DNA of 64,000 nucleotides, taken from assembly GCA_016714465.1 (NCBI GenBank), contig JADKDT010000011.1, positions 51,072 through 115,071 on the forward strand, in the 5' to 3' direction. Both the position numbers and the translations under genes were made by a program. The notes beneath the pieces were generated by a model. It searched no databases and had not been told where the DNA came from. It saw nothing but the letters and a program-made list of their open reading frames with translations. This DNA comes from Candidatus Brachythrix odensensis. Its GTDB lineage: Bacteria; Chloroflexota; Anaerolineae; J036; Brachytrichaceae. This document shows, one piece after another, positions 49,900 through 58,627 of this stretch. Position 1 is the stretch's first letter; every line of letters starts with the position of its first letter.

Positions 49900-50030
49900 G
49901 GCAAAGTCCCTGCGGGACTACCGATGCCAACGGATGCGCTACCAGACGGCCAAATCCCAGCCGAAGTAGTCGCGAAGCGACTTTGTTTGGTTAGCCGGCG
50001 GATTCATCCGCCGGCGGCTCCCGGCGCGGA
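49900..50030. repeat. Repeat cluster after ligA
   Basis: AAAGTCCCTGCGGGACTAC and GTAGTCGCGAAGCGACTTTG are inverted relatives, followed by the hairpin GCCGGCGGATTCATCCGCCGGC. The whole 49650-50265 stretch lacks a supportable gene; it is GC-rich, and its short inverted repeats look like remnants of REP-type elements. Confidence 0.65.
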
Positions 50031-50265
50031 ACCATGCCTGAGCCAACCAGGGCATCGCTTTGGTTGCAACGCGGCTGGGCCTTCTCCCAGCGGGACCGAA
50101 GCTCACCTACCTCGACGGCAGGAAGCGCACTCTGCAACGCGGTTACGGCGTTCGGCTTTCAGTCGAGCCGCCTCTGGGATTCTACTCGCAGATCCCCGCG
50201 TAGCGCACACGATAAAGCGCGTGGCGGGTGGCCAGCATGCGCTGCAGCAGCCCTGCGCCATCGAC

Positions 50266-50702
50266 CTAGCGGCCTTTCGCGAGCAACTCCTCCGCGGCAG
50301 CGATCTTCTGATCGGTGTCATCGACGACGTCCAGTGTCGCGTAGCGCTCGCCCAGCGCGTCGAGACCCTGCCGAAAGCAGTAGGCGGCATCCGACGCCGC
50401 GCCAGCGGTCAGATACGCGGAGCCCAACTGAAACCAGGCAGTGCTGGCCGCCAGCCCGGCATGCGGGGCGTTGCGCCATCCGGGGTCGCCCTGGCTGAGA
50501 ATCGTCACCGCGCCGGTTTTTCGACGCCCTTGTGCTGGGCGATGACGCTGACCTGCCATAGCCCGTTGCCGAGCGACTTGACGGTGATTGATGACGTTTT
50601 CATAGTCGATCCCGTGCCTGTTTGCGCCGCGCATCCGACGCAGGCGAGCATGAGGAGCGCGGCCGAAAGCAGGCACCGGGCCCCATCGCGCTCGCGAATC
50701 AT
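50266..50702 (-). CDS. Small lipoprotein with TPR-like end, with a frameshift
   Basis: About 145 residues after repair. The N-terminus CLLSAALLMLACVGCAAQTG has a lipobox (LMLAC). The first frame ends QVSVIAQHKGVEKPAR; the second continues VTILSQGDPGWRNAPHAGLA and STAWFQLGSAYLTAGAASDA, a TPR-like helical pair, to EELLAKGR. One missing G at about 50510 explains the break. Its ATG overlaps the stop of the WXG100-type gene (ATGA), so it is translated as its partner and is a candidate immunity or accessory protein. Confidence 0.7.
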
Positions 50703-51775
50703 GGCGTTTTGCGCTCGAGCGATCCGTTCTTGCCCGTGTAATAGGCCAGATCATACTTCTTTGCGACGGACTCAGCCGCCCGATCATTTCGCTCGGCGAA
50801 GGTGAACTTGTCCGTATCCTGATTGAAGACTTTCCTGTAGTCAGCCTTCATGTCGTCGTAGAGCTGCTGCTTGCCGTCGTCATCCAGTTTGTTGACCCGC
50901 GCATCGAACTCCTGCGTCCGCATCACCATGAACTGGCCGTCGCCGCTCTGGACCATCTTCATCGGGTCGCGCCGGGAAACCAGGTTTGCGATGTCGGCGC
51001 CGCTGAATGAGACGTCGGTGTGCCCGCCCTCGGTCGCGTCGTAGGGATGCGTATGCACGAGCCCGATGAGGGTCTCACCGTCCTTGAGATCGCCGTAATT
51101 TGGCGAGAAGGAGCCGCTGTCACCGGCGGCGCCGCGGCGGAACTCAAGCGTGCCGTCGCTCTTCTGGACCAGCATCCCGCCCTGTTCCTGGGAGCGCCCC
51201 TTTGGGAACGAGTCCTTCCACGCATCGGCCAGCCCGTCGTTGAGGACCTTCGGAACCTCGACGGTTTTTGGCGCGTCGGACAGTTTGACGAAGCTGCCCC
51301 CGGAATCCGGCCCGCTGTCAAATTGCGAGCCCACGCCCGCGCCGACTGCGGCGCCAAAAAGGCCGCCCAGCACGCCGCCGACGACACCGCCCACAATGGC
51401 ACCGGTGTGCGATCCGGATGGCTCGATCTGATCCTTGCTGACCCCCATGGCCGGGAGCTTGGCATCCGCGGCGTTGCCGCGCAGGACGCGCGCCGCGTCG
51501 TCCTCGGCGGTCTTGACAATTGCGCTGATGCGGCGACTCGCCTGGCCGGCTTCGGACAGAGCGCTAATCAAGCGTTGCACGGCCGGCAACACCGCCGAAT
51601 TCATTTCGGCATAGAAAGCAGTAGCGCCAGGGCCGACCCAGTCTCCCTTTTCGAGGACCGCCATTTCGCGCCGAAGCGCCGCGAGCATCTGGCCGCTGCT
51701 TTCGCTCTCGCGCTGCCAGAGGCTGGAGATCTTGGCCAGTTCATCATAATCGGCGCGGACTTTGTCTCCAGGCAT
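50699..51775 (-). CDS. WXG100-type secreted protein with JAMM-like C-terminal domain (toxin candidate)
   Basis: 358 residues in three parts. Residues 1-100 are an all-helical WXG100 domain with the W-x-G turn at 46-48 (DWVGPGATAFYAEM), the usual entry signal for type VII secretion. Residues 124-150 are a glycine zipper (GAIVGGVVGGVLGGLFGAAV). The C-terminal domain has H241-T-H243-P and S258-x-x-D261, the zinc-binding spacing of JAMM/JAB peptidases, with E197 (QEQGGMLV) as a possible catalytic Glu. Polymorphic toxins with JAB domains are known; the catalytic assignment here rests on motif only. The overlapping small lipoprotein gene would be the immunity candidate. No type VII secretion core genes are in the window. 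Confidence 0.75.
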   Translation of the reverse strand: MPGDKVRADYDELAKISSLWQRESESSGQMLAALRREMAVLEKGDWVGPGATAFYAEMNSAVLPAVQRLISALSEAGQASRRISAIVKTAEDDAARVLRGNAADAKLPAMGVSKDQIEPSGSHTGAIVGGVVGGVLGGLFGAAVGAGVGSQFDSGPDSGGSFVKLSDAPKTVEVPKVLNDGLADAWKDSFPKGRSQEQGGMLVQKSDGTLEFRRGAAGDSGSFSPNYGDLKDGETLIGLVHTHPYDATEGGHTDVSFSGADIANLVSRRDPMKMVQSGDGQFMVMRTQEFDARVNKLDDDGKQQLYDDMKADYRKVFNQDTDKFTFAERNDRAAESVAKKYDLAYYTGKNGSLERKTP

Positions 51776-51937
51776 CGTGCGGATATCCTACGCTCACGCC
51801 ACGCGGACATGCAAGGGGTTTCATCCCGTGCCAGGGGGAAATCCTTCCCGATTGGCCGGGGAAAGGATGAGACCGGAAGCCGGCCCACCGGGAGCCGGCC
51901 CACCGGGCCGGCTCTACGGGTACACTCGGGCCTCGAT

Positions 51938-52369
51938 ATGAATCTCCGCCTTCGCTATCTCGTCCTCACCGCCGCCGTCGGCCTGCTCGCCGCCGTGATG
52001 GTGGGCGGCTCGCTCGTTTCGCTGATCCCGAATGTGCTTCTGGCCGGGGCCGCCTTCAGCGCTGGTTACGTGGCCCTGCTGACCGTGACCGTGGTCATGG
52101 CCATCCAGGCCGGGCGCAAGGCGGCCGCGCTCTACGAAGACCCGCGCTACGGCGCGCTGGCCGGGATGTCGATCGGGCCGTGGGTGGGGGCCGGGGCCGT
52201 GCTCGCCCAAGTCATCTTCGCGATCTTCGCCAGATCCGCCTGGCAGGCCGAAATCCGGGCCGGGCTGGTCGTCGTGTTCTGCCTGGTCTATGTCGCGGTG
52301 GCCGTCATCGCCGCCCGCATCTCCGGTCGCCAGGCCGCGCTCCCGCCCGACGTTGAGGAAGAAGCCTGA
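51938..52369 (+). CDS. Small membrane protein with four helices
   Basis: 143 residues. Four hydrophobic segments: LRYLVLTAAVGLLAAVMVGG, VLLAGAAFSAGYVALLTVTV, a weaker one around SIGPWVGAGAVLAQVIFAIF, and AGLVVVFCLVYVAVAVIA. The ATG at 51938 starts the first helix; a longer upstream frame is antisense to the toxin gene and was dropped. It precedes yraN by 7 bases. Unknown function. Confidence 0.7.
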   Translation: MNLRLRYLVLTAAVGLLAAVMVGGSLVSLIPNVLLAGAAFSAGYVALLTVTVVMAIQAGRKAAALYEDPRYGALAGMSIGPWVGAGAVLAQVIFAIFARSAWQAEIRAGLVVVFCLVYVAVAVIAARISGRQAALPPDVEEEA

Positions 52370-52376
52370 AGGCCGC

Positions 52377-52736
52377 ATGCCCGCCCGCAAGGAGACCGGC
52401 GACTGGGGGGAGGCCATCGCCGTCCGCCACCTCGAAGACAAGGGCTATGTCGTCGTCGCCCGGAATTGGCGGCACGGCCACGGCGAGCTGGACCTGATCG
52501 TCGAGCACGGCGGCGTCATCGTCTTTGTCGAGGTCCGCGCGCGGCACGGCGAAGCGTATGGCGCGCCGGAAGAGACCCTCGGTCCCGCAAAACGGGCGAA
52601 GCTTGCGCAGACGGCCCAGGCCTGGCTGAGCGTCAACGAGCGCCTCGACTCGCCCGCCCGCTTCGACGTCATCGCCATCGATCTCAACCCGCGCAATGAA
52701 GTTGCGCGCATCACCCACTACGAAAACGCTTTCTAG
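52377..52736 (+). CDS. YraN family (UPF0102) endonuclease-fold protein
   Basis: 119 residues: the conserved GDWGEAIAVRHLEDKGYVVV, ARNWRHGHGELDLIVEHGG and VIVFVEVRAR give the D...E-x-V/K pattern of the restriction-endonuclease fold. The family is widespread, usually near ribosomal-processing or tRNA genes, and its activity is poorly defined. The start at 52377 gives the standard N-terminus. Length matches the family (about 120). Confidence 0.9.
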   Translation: MPARKETGDWGEAIAVRHLEDKGYVVVARNWRHGHGELDLIVEHGGVIVFVEVRARHGEAYGAPEETLGPAKRAKLAQTAQAWLSVNERLDSPARFDVIAIDLNPRNEVARITHYENAF

Positions 52737-52745
52737 AGGCTATTC

Positions 52746-52788
52746 TCGGAGGCGATCCCCCCGGCGGAGCCGGGGGGATCGCCTCCGA
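52746..52788. repeat. Long intergenic hairpin, family a, copy 11
   Basis: Perfect 20-base arms around GGA (core GATCCCCCCGGCGGAGCCGG) between two convergent genes, 9 bases from each stop. A plausible bidirectional terminator at this place. Confidence 0.9.
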
Positions 52789-52796
52789 CATCAATA

Positions 52797-54152
52797 TCAA
52801 CCCCCCGGAAACATCGTCGCCATGAGCTGCGGGGCGTACTCGCGGACCATCGCGCTCGAGATGGCGCCGCCCGGGCCGGTCCTGGCGATCTCGCGCATGA
52901 GCATGCCGCTCCGGCGCAGGGTGCGCTCCTGGGTGGCCGGGTCCATCGCATACAGCCCAAACTTCATCCGAAAGCCCTCGCCCCACTCGAAGTTGTCGAC
53001 AAACGACCAGTGGTAGTAACCGCTGATGCGCCAGTTGAACTGGGTGACCCGCCACAGGGCCTGCAGGTGTTGCAACAGAAAGCCCGGGCGCTGGTCGTCG
53101 TCGGCGTCGGGGATGCCGTTCTCGGTGATGTAGATAGGCAGTCCGAAGTGGGCCAGCTTTCGGATCAGGGGCGTCATCCCGTCGGGATGGATCTCGCCGT
53201 AGCCAAAATCGCTCAGCTCGGCTCCCGGGGTGAACTGGATCTTGCCGTACAGCGTTTCCGGGCTGCGTGGGGCAAAGGACACCCGCTCGCGCGAGTAGTA
53301 GTTCAGTCCAATCCAATCCAGCGTGCCGCGCAGCGCCCGCGCGCTCGTCGTCGCGCCGCGGCGCAGCAGCCAGTTCCAGCGGCCCTTTGTCACAGCGTCG
53401 AGAATGCCCTGGTTGAAGACGCTGCCAAAGACCCGGCTCATGACGTTGTCGAAAGGGTTCGCTGGCCGGAGCGGCTGGAACAGCCGCATGTGGTGGGCGA
53501 TCCCGACCCGGGCCAGGGCCTGCTCCTCATGCAGCGCCTGGTAGGCGGCCCCGTGGGCAAGGAGCATGTTCCGCACAACGGCCACGGTCGAGTCTATCTC
53601 GCCGCTCCGCCCGGGCGGCATCCGGCCATAGGCCAGGTAGCCCATCAGGGCGTAGATGTTGGGTTCGTTGAGGGTGCACCACAGGTCGCACAAATCGCCC
53701 ATGGATCGCACGACCTTGCGCACAAATCGCGCAAAGCGCGGGACCACGACCTGCTCCTCGATCCAGCCGCCCCGATCCTCGAGCCAAATGGGATTGCTGA
53801 AATGGTGCAGGGTGACCATCGGCTCGATCCCGCGCCGGCGCAGCCCGAGCAGGATGGCCCGATAACGCTCGATCGCGGCCTCATCAAAGACCCCGTCGCG
53901 CGGCTCGATCCGGCTCCACTCGATCGACAGGCGGTGGGCGTTCAGGCCCATGTCGACCATCCGGTCGAAATCGGCCTCGGCGTTGTTCCACCAGTCGCAG
54001 GCCAGCCCGCTCTTGTCGCCGTTGGCGATCTTGCCGGGCAGCTGCTCCCACGCCCACCACTGGCTGTTGGTGTTGTTGCCTTCGACCTGATGGGCGGCGC
54101 TGGCCGTCCCCCACTTGAAACCCTTTGGGAAATACAGAATGCCGTCTGCCAT
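52797..54152 (-). CDS. Glycoside hydrolase family 1 beta-glucosidase
   Basis: 451 residues, a full-length GH1 (alpha/beta)8 barrel without a signal peptide, so cytoplasmic. The acid/base Glu is E163 in CTLNEPNIYA and the nucleophile is E344 in YITENGIPD. Subsite residues are visible in HRLSIEWSRIEP and SFVDNFEWGEGF. It hydrolyses beta-linked glucosides or galactosides, matching the sugar transport theme of the window. A FemAB-type gene lies 3 bases upstream on the same strand. Confidence 0.95.
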   Translation of the reverse strand: MADGILYFPKGFKWGTASAAHQVEGNNTNSQWWAWEQLPGKIANGDKSGLACDWWNNAEADFDRMVDMGLNAHRLSIEWSRIEPRDGVFDEAAIERYRAILLGLRRRGIEPMVTLHHFSNPIWLEDRGGWIEEQVVVPRFARFVRKVVRSMGDLCDLWCTLNEPNIYALMGYLAYGRMPPGRSGEIDSTVAVVRNMLLAHGAAYQALHEEQALARVGIAHHMRLFQPLRPANPFDNVMSRVFGSVFNQGILDAVTKGRWNWLLRRGATTSARALRGTLDWIGLNYYSRERVSFAPRSPETLYGKIQFTPGAELSDFGYGEIHPDGMTPLIRKLAHFGLPIYITENGIPDADDDQRPGFLLQHLQALWRVTQFNWRISGYYHWSFVDNFEWGEGFRMKFGLYAMDPATQERTLRRSGMLMREIARTGPGGAISSAMVREYAPQLMATMFPGG

Positions 54153-54155
54153 GGT

Positions 54156-55181
54156 TTATGCCGCCAGTCCGTGCGTTTTGCGCAACCGCCGGGCGGCCTC
54201 ATAGGCCCGCCAGCGCAGGGGCGAGATTACCCGGGCCCACGCGCCGACGTGCCGGACAATCTGCCCGCCGTAGCCGCGTTTGTGGCGGTAGACCCCCCAC
54301 AGTCCGTCATGGCGGGCTTCAAAGCCGGCCTCGAGGGCGGCCTCGTCCGCGTCCGGAACCCCCCACAGATCATACGTCGCGCAGGCCCGCGCTCGGGCCC
54401 AACGCATGGCCTCCCACTGCAGGAGATAGGGGGCCATCAGCTCGCGGTGGGTGTTGCTGCTCGCGCCATATAGATAGGTGGCGCGCTGGCCACAGGCGAC
54501 GACGAGCAGGGCGGCCAGGGTCTCGCCCTCGCTCTCGGCCAGGAGCAGGGCGGCATCGTCGCCGAGCAGGCGCAACGCATCGGCGTAGTAGGCGGCGGGA
54601 TGTATCGAGAAGCCGTCGCGCTCGGCCGTCGCTCGCATCAGCGCGCCAAAGGCGGCCGAATCGGCGGCGCTGCCCGGGCGGACCGTCACGCCCTTGCGGC
54701 GGGCCAGGCCGACGTTGTAGCGGGTCTTCTGTTTCATCCGGGCCAGGACGGCCGCCTCGTCGCCGGCCAGGTCAACCCAGATTGTGCGGGGTGGCTGCAC
54801 GGTGAAGTCCAGCGGAATGAGATTGTCACCCCGCAGGTCCAGGCCGCCGTCCAGCAGCTCGGGCTCGACGACGAGGGCGAAGGCGCCGGCGGATTTGGCC
54901 GTGGCCGCCGCGCCGTCCAATGCGGCCCGGGTGAGCGCCTTATCGCCCCAGTCCACGACCGGGCCGCGGGGGGCGTAGGCGATCGCGCCCAGGCCCGCTG
55001 GGAGATGGCGCAGCAGGATCTGGGCGCCCGAGACGATGCCCGTGCCGGATGTTTGCGTTGAGAGTACGCTGTTCCAGCCGTGGGCGGTCTTGAGGGCGGC
55101 CCAGGCGGAGAGCTGGAGAAAGTGGCCTGCTGGATGCTGCCGGACGAAATCGTCCCATGCGGAGGATGACGGCGGAGGCAT
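54156..55181 (-). CDS. FemAB-type peptidyltransferase (lipid II/GNAT-fold)
   Basis: 341 residues of the FemAB/FemX superfamily (two GNAT folds). The characteristic block is ARMKQKTRYNVGLARRKGV, with YLYGASSNTHRELMAPYLLQ and EAMRWARARACATYDLWGVP in the second fold. Family members add amino acids from aminoacyl-tRNA to the peptidoglycan stem peptide, or a related amide-bond product. It sits next to GH1 (3-base gap), probably by operon convenience. Confidence 0.9.
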   Translation of the reverse strand: MPPPSSSAWDDFVRQHPAGHFLQLSAWAALKTAHGWNSVLSTQTSGTGIVSGAQILLRHLPAGLGAIAYAPRGPVVDWGDKALTRAALDGAAATAKSAGAFALVVEPELLDGGLDLRGDNLIPLDFTVQPPRTIWVDLAGDEAAVLARMKQKTRYNVGLARRKGVTVRPGSAADSAAFGALMRATAERDGFSIHPAAYYADALRLLGDDAALLLAESEGETLAALLVVACGQRATYLYGASSNTHRELMAPYLLQWEAMRWARARACATYDLWGVPDADEAALEAGFEARHDGLWGVYRHKRGYGGQIVRHVGAWARVISPLRWRAYEAARRLRKTHGLAA

Positions 55182-55223
55182 TTCAGAAAAACGAGACGAG
55201 GACGACGGACCCTAAAGAAGAAG

Positions 55224-55297
55224 TCGGGGAGCAGGGATTTGAACCCTGGACCTCTGCGACCCGAACGCAGCGCGCTACCAGGCTGCGCCACTCCCCG
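55224..55297 (-). tRNA. tRNA-Pro (anticodon CGG)
   Basis: On the minus strand the acceptor stem CGGGGAG pairs with CTCCCCG. The D arm is GCGCAGCCTGGTAGCGC, the anticodon stem-loop is CTGCG-TTCGGGT-CGCAG with anticodon CGG, and the T arm is CCAGGGTTCAAATCCCTG-like (GTTCAAATC). No encoded CCA. It is 74 bases long including the discriminator A. Confidence 0.97.
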
Positions 55298-55354
55298 AAC
55301 GAGCGCGAGTTTACCATAGTGAGGAGCTGGCCGCAGATTCGTCTTGCCAAAACT

Positions 55355-55459
55355 GATTTATCCGCAGATTCCGCAGATTTACGCCGATTCTGTTTTGGAT
55401 TGGCGATACCCATTCAGAAACATCAATCGGCGCGAATCTGCGGAATCTGCGGATAGATC
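55355..55459. repeat. Family b palindrome, copy 5
   Basis: GATTTATCCGCAGATTCCGC at the left and GAATCTGCGGAATCTGCGGA at the right, with a loop longer than in the other copies. Located between the tRNA and the next plus-strand gene. Confidence 0.85.
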
Positions 55460-55509
55460 CGTCCGCTGTTCGCGCTTCATTGCTAGAATCACCCACCGGA
55501 GGAAAACAC

Positions 55510-56079
55510 ATGAGCACCCTAGACCAGGCCGTCCAAACCCAGATCAACAACATCCAGACCAAGACCGGCAAGAGCCTTGCCGAGCTCACCACTCTCGTGA
55601 AAAAGAGCGGGCTGACCAAGCATGGCGAGATACGGGACATGCTCAAACGCGAGCTTGGCCTGGGCCACGGCGACGCGAATGCGCTGGCCCACGCCACCAT
55701 GCAGTCGGACGGCACGCGGGCGGCGGCCGGGTTGAGCGGGGACGAAGTACTCGATACCCTCTACGCCGGGCCCAAAGCGGCCCTCCGCCCGATTCATGAC
55801 GCGCTTATGGCGGCGATTGGCAAGTTCGGCGAGTTCGAGGTGGTCCCCAAAAAAGGCTATGTCAGCCTGCGCCGCAAGAAGCAGTTTGCCATGCTTGGCC
55901 CGGGCGCCAGCACCCGGGTCGACGTTGGCCTCAACATGAAGGGCGTCCCGGCGACCGCGCGGCTGGTCGCGTTGCCGGCCGGCGGGATGTGCCAGTACAA
56001 CGTGCGGGTGACAACCGCCAAAGAAGTCGACAAGGAGCTCATCGCCTGGATCAAGCAGGCGTTTGAGGCTGCGGGCTGA
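55510..56079 (+). CDS. DUF4287/DUF5655 domain protein
   Basis: 189 residues from MSTLDQAVQTQINNIQTKTG, preceded by GGAGGA. The N-terminal half (KSLAELTTLVKKSGLTKHGE) is the DUF4287 helical domain; the C-terminal half (DEVLDTLYAGPKAALRPIHD, VVPKKGYVSLRRKKQFAML) is the DUF5655 domain. The family is widespread and uncharacterised. It overlaps no neighbour; the EthD-like gene follows after 3 bases. Confidence 0.8.
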   Translation: MSTLDQAVQTQINNIQTKTGKSLAELTTLVKKSGLTKHGEIRDMLKRELGLGHGDANALAHATMQSDGTRAAAGLSGDEVLDTLYAGPKAALRPIHDALMAAIGKFGEFEVVPKKGYVSLRRKKQFAMLGPGASTRVDVGLNMKGVPATARLVALPAGGMCQYNVRVTTAKEVDKELIAWIKQAFEAAG

Positions 56080-56082
56080 GTT

Positions 56083-56385
56083 TTGCACAAGCTGATCTTG
56101 CTCTTCAAGGCGCCTCCAGACATCGATTCGTTCGAGGCCGCCTTTGCCGCCCAGCACGTCCCGGCCATCACCCTGATGCCGGGCCTGCGCCGGGCGGCCG
56201 TCACCCGGGGCATTGCCGGGCCGCGCGGTCCCGCGCCCTATCTCCTCATCCACGAGCTTTACTTTGATTCGTTGGACGACATGCGGGCCGCGCTGGAGTC
56301 GCCCGAGGGCCGCGCCGCCGGCAAGACCCTTCTGGCCATCGCCAGCGATTGCGTCGAGATCATGTTCGCCGAGACGTGGGAGTAA
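56083..56385 (+). CDS. EthD-like dimeric alpha-beta barrel protein
   Basis: 100 residues: a ferredoxin-like barrel with KLILLFKAPPDIDSFEAAFA and the conserved HVPAITLMPGLRRAAVTRG. EthD-type proteins are small enzymes or stress factors of ill-defined function. The TTG start at 56083 lies 3 bases after the previous stop. A REP hairpin overlaps its stop codon. Confidence 0.75.
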   Translation: MHKLILLFKAPPDIDSFEAAFAAQHVPAITLMPGLRRAAVTRGIAGPRGPAPYLLIHELYFDSLDDMRAALESPEGRAAGKTLLAIASDCVEIMFAETWE

Positions 56386-56423
56386 GGGCGAAGCAGGCCG
56401 GTATCGGCATGCTTCGCCCTTAC
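56382..56423. terminator. REP-type hairpin between convergent genes
   Basis: GTAAGGGCGAAGCAGGCCGG pairs with a right arm ending GCATGCTTCGCCCTTAC. It contains the TAA stop of the upstream gene and ends 2 bases before the stop of the ClpC-like gene. The core GGGCGAAGCA is the family d REP core, here placed as a bidirectional terminator. Confidence 0.8.
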
Positions 56424-56424
56424 A

Positions 56425-58614
56425 TTACGCCGTAAAGACGAGCACGTCGGCGCCGGCGTCGACGAGGACCTTCGCCGGCGGGGCTTCGAGCGTCAGTAGA
56501 TAGTCGGTCAGCTTCTCGCGCACATGCCGCTGCAGGATGCGCCGGAGCGGGCGGGCGCCCATCCCGACTTCCTTGTTCTGGGCCAGCAGCCAGGCCCGCG
56601 CGGCCGGCGTCACCTCGATCGCGATTCCGCGCTCGGCCGCCAGTTTGGCTTCCTTGCCGATGAGCAGATCCAGGATGCCCCGCATCACCGTTGCCGAGAG
56701 CGGGTTAAAGGTGATGATGTCGTCCAACCGGTTCAGAAACTCGGGCCGGAAGTAGCCCTTGACCTCGTTGAGCGCCATCTCGCGCGCCTTCAGATTCAGA
56801 TCGGCGTCCTCGAGGTTGGCCGGGTTGTTCAGATACACCGCGCCAAGGTTGCTGGTGAGCAGGATGACGGCCTCGGCGAAATTCGCCAGGCGGCCCTGGC
56901 CGTCGGTCAGGCGGCCCTCTTCCATGATCTGCAACAGAATGTCCAGGATGCGCGGATGGGCCTTCTCGACCTCGTCAAAGAGCACCACCGAGTAGGGCTG
57001 TTTGATCACCTTCTCGGTGAGCTGCCCGCCGGCCTCATAGCCGACATACCCGGGCGGCGAGCCGATCAATCGGTTGATTGTGTCGTCCTTCTGATACTCG
57101 GTCATGTCCAACGCAATCAGATTGTTCTCGCTCCCGAACATGAACTCGGCCAGGGCCTTGGCCAGCTCGCTCTTGCCGACCCCGCTCGGCCCGAGAAACA
57201 GAAACGAGCCGATCGGCCGTTTGGGATCCTTCAGCCCGACCCGGGCCGATTTGACCGACCGGCTGACGGAGCGGACGGCCTCGTCCTGGCCCAGGATGCG
57301 CTGGCGCAGCGCCTCTTCCATCGTGGCGTAGCGGGCCCGCTCGTCGGCCCCGAGCTTGGTGATCGGAATGCCGGTCATGACGCTGACGGCCCGGGTCACA
57401 TCCTCGGCGCCAATCGGCGCTGTGGATGGCGCCGCGCCGTTGGACTTGCGCAGCGCGCAGGCCCGGTGCAGCACCCGCACGGCCGCGCCGGGCAGGGCCT
57501 CGGCGCTGATGTAGCGCGAGGCCAGGGTGGCGGCCTGTTTCGCCGCTTCCGGGTTGACCGTCAGCCCGTAGTCGCGCTCGAACTGGGCGCGCATGACCCC
57601 CAGCGCGGCCTCGGCTTCTTTGGTTGTCATCGGCGGCACGCGCAGCAGGTGGGAGCGCTGGGTGATCAGCCCGTTCGGCTTGATCCGGTCGTTGAAGTCG
57701 GCTTCGGTCGTTGTGCCGATGATGATCGGGGCGGCCGGGTCGCCGACAAAGGCCTTCTGCAGATCGCGCGCGGCGGCTTCCGGCCGCCCGCCGCTGGCGA
57801 AGAAGCGATGGATGTTGGCGATGAAGACCGCCCCGCCCGAGGCCTGGCGCAGGGCGACCTGCAGGGCCAGGGTCGGGTTGTCGAGCCAGGCCCCATCCGA
57901 AATCTCGACGATGGCGCCCACCCCGGCCGGGCCCTTGCCCTCGGCGATGAGCAGGGCCAGCGACTGGACCAGGCTGCGCCGCCCGCTGCCTGGGGTGCCG
58001 GTCAGGATGACGTGGCGGTCCTCGGACAGGGCCAGGAGTGAGGCCAGGTCGCGCAGCAGGTCGTCGCGCATGAGCAGGGGCGGGGCCTGGCCCTTGCGCG
58101 CGGAAGCCACCCAGTCGTGCGACGTCGCCGAGCGGGTGACCAACCCCTCGGCCATCAGGGCCGCGATCGCGGGCGGGGTCGCCCCGCGGCTTTGCAGTAG
58201 GCCGGCCGTACTCACCCCAGGCTGGGCGAGCGACGAGAGCAAATGCTCCGTGGCGATGTAGATCTCGCCGGACGCCAGAGCAATGCTGCGAGCCTCGTCC
58301 AGCACGATCAGCATCTCCTCGGTCAGGTCCGACACCACGTTCTGCGCGCTGACATAGGTGAAGTTCGCGCTCCGAGCGTTGCGGGCGCGGGCCTGGCGCT
58401 CGGCCTCGGCTTCGAGATCCTTGAGTTTGAAGGCGCGCTGGTCGGCCAGGCGGGCGAGGGCCCGGCAGGCGGTGGTCTCGGGCAGCCGCAGCGCGGCGAT
58501 CAGAGCCATCTCCGGCATGAGCGAGGGCTTGCCCCAGGTGCGCATAATCTCGCCGGCCCGGTCCAGGATCAGGCGGGTGTTTGGGTCAAGGAGATCAGAG
58601 TTGAGGTTGGCCAT
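56425..58614 (-). CDS. ClpC-like AAA+ ATPase with degenerate first ATPase domain
   Basis: 729 residues from MANLNSDLLD. Two Clp-N-like repeats (20-60, 110-150) precede two AAA+ domains. In the first, Walker A is GTPGSGRRSL (205-214), with Arg where the catalytic Lys should be, and Walker B is AVFIANIHR (263-271), with Ala-Asn in place of Asp-Glu; it should not hydrolyse ATP. In the second, GPSGVGKSE (474-482) and VVLFDEVEKAHP (543-554) are intact, and the arginine-finger region TLTDGQGR-like GRLTDGQGR follows. No ClpP-binding IGF/LGF-type loop is obvious. The 2H phosphoesterase gene is 13 bases upstream on the same strand. Confidence 0.85.
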   Translation of the reverse strand: MANLNSDLLDPNTRLILDRAGEIMRTWGKPSLMPEMALIAALRLPETTACRALARLADQRAFKLKDLEAEAERQARARNARSANFTYVSAQNVVSDLTEEMLIVLDEARSIALASGEIYIATEHLLSSLAQPGVSTAGLLQSRGATPPAIAALMAEGLVTRSATSHDWVASARKGQAPPLLMRDDLLRDLASLLALSEDRHVILTGTPGSGRRSLVQSLALLIAEGKGPAGVGAIVEISDGAWLDNPTLALQVALRQASGGAVFIANIHRFFASGGRPEAAARDLQKAFVGDPAAPIIIGTTTEADFNDRIKPNGLITQRSHLLRVPPMTTKEAEAALGVMRAQFERDYGLTVNPEAAKQAATLASRYISAEALPGAAVRVLHRACALRKSNGAAPSTAPIGAEDVTRAVSVMTGIPITKLGADERARYATMEEALRQRILGQDEAVRSVSRSVKSARVGLKDPKRPIGSFLFLGPSGVGKSELAKALAEFMFGSENNLIALDMTEYQKDDTINRLIGSPPGYVGYEAGGQLTEKVIKQPYSVVLFDEVEKAHPRILDILLQIMEEGRLTDGQGRLANFAEAVILLTSNLGAVYLNNPANLEDADLNLKAREMALNEVKGYFRPEFLNRLDDIITFNPLSATVMRGILDLLIGKEAKLAAERGIAIEVTPAARAWLLAQNKEVGMGARPLRRILQRHVREKLTDYLLTLEAPPAKVLVDAGADVLVFTA

Positions 58615-58627
58615 GCGTGGGCGTAGT

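Noticed and set aside
51020..51937. N-terminal extension of the small membrane protein
   Set aside because: It is antisense to the WXG100-type gene. The hydrophobic protein starts at 51938.
56524..58041. A 505-codon frame opposite the ClpC-like gene
   Set aside because: A shadow frame with low-complexity Arg/Gly/Asp composition and no motif.
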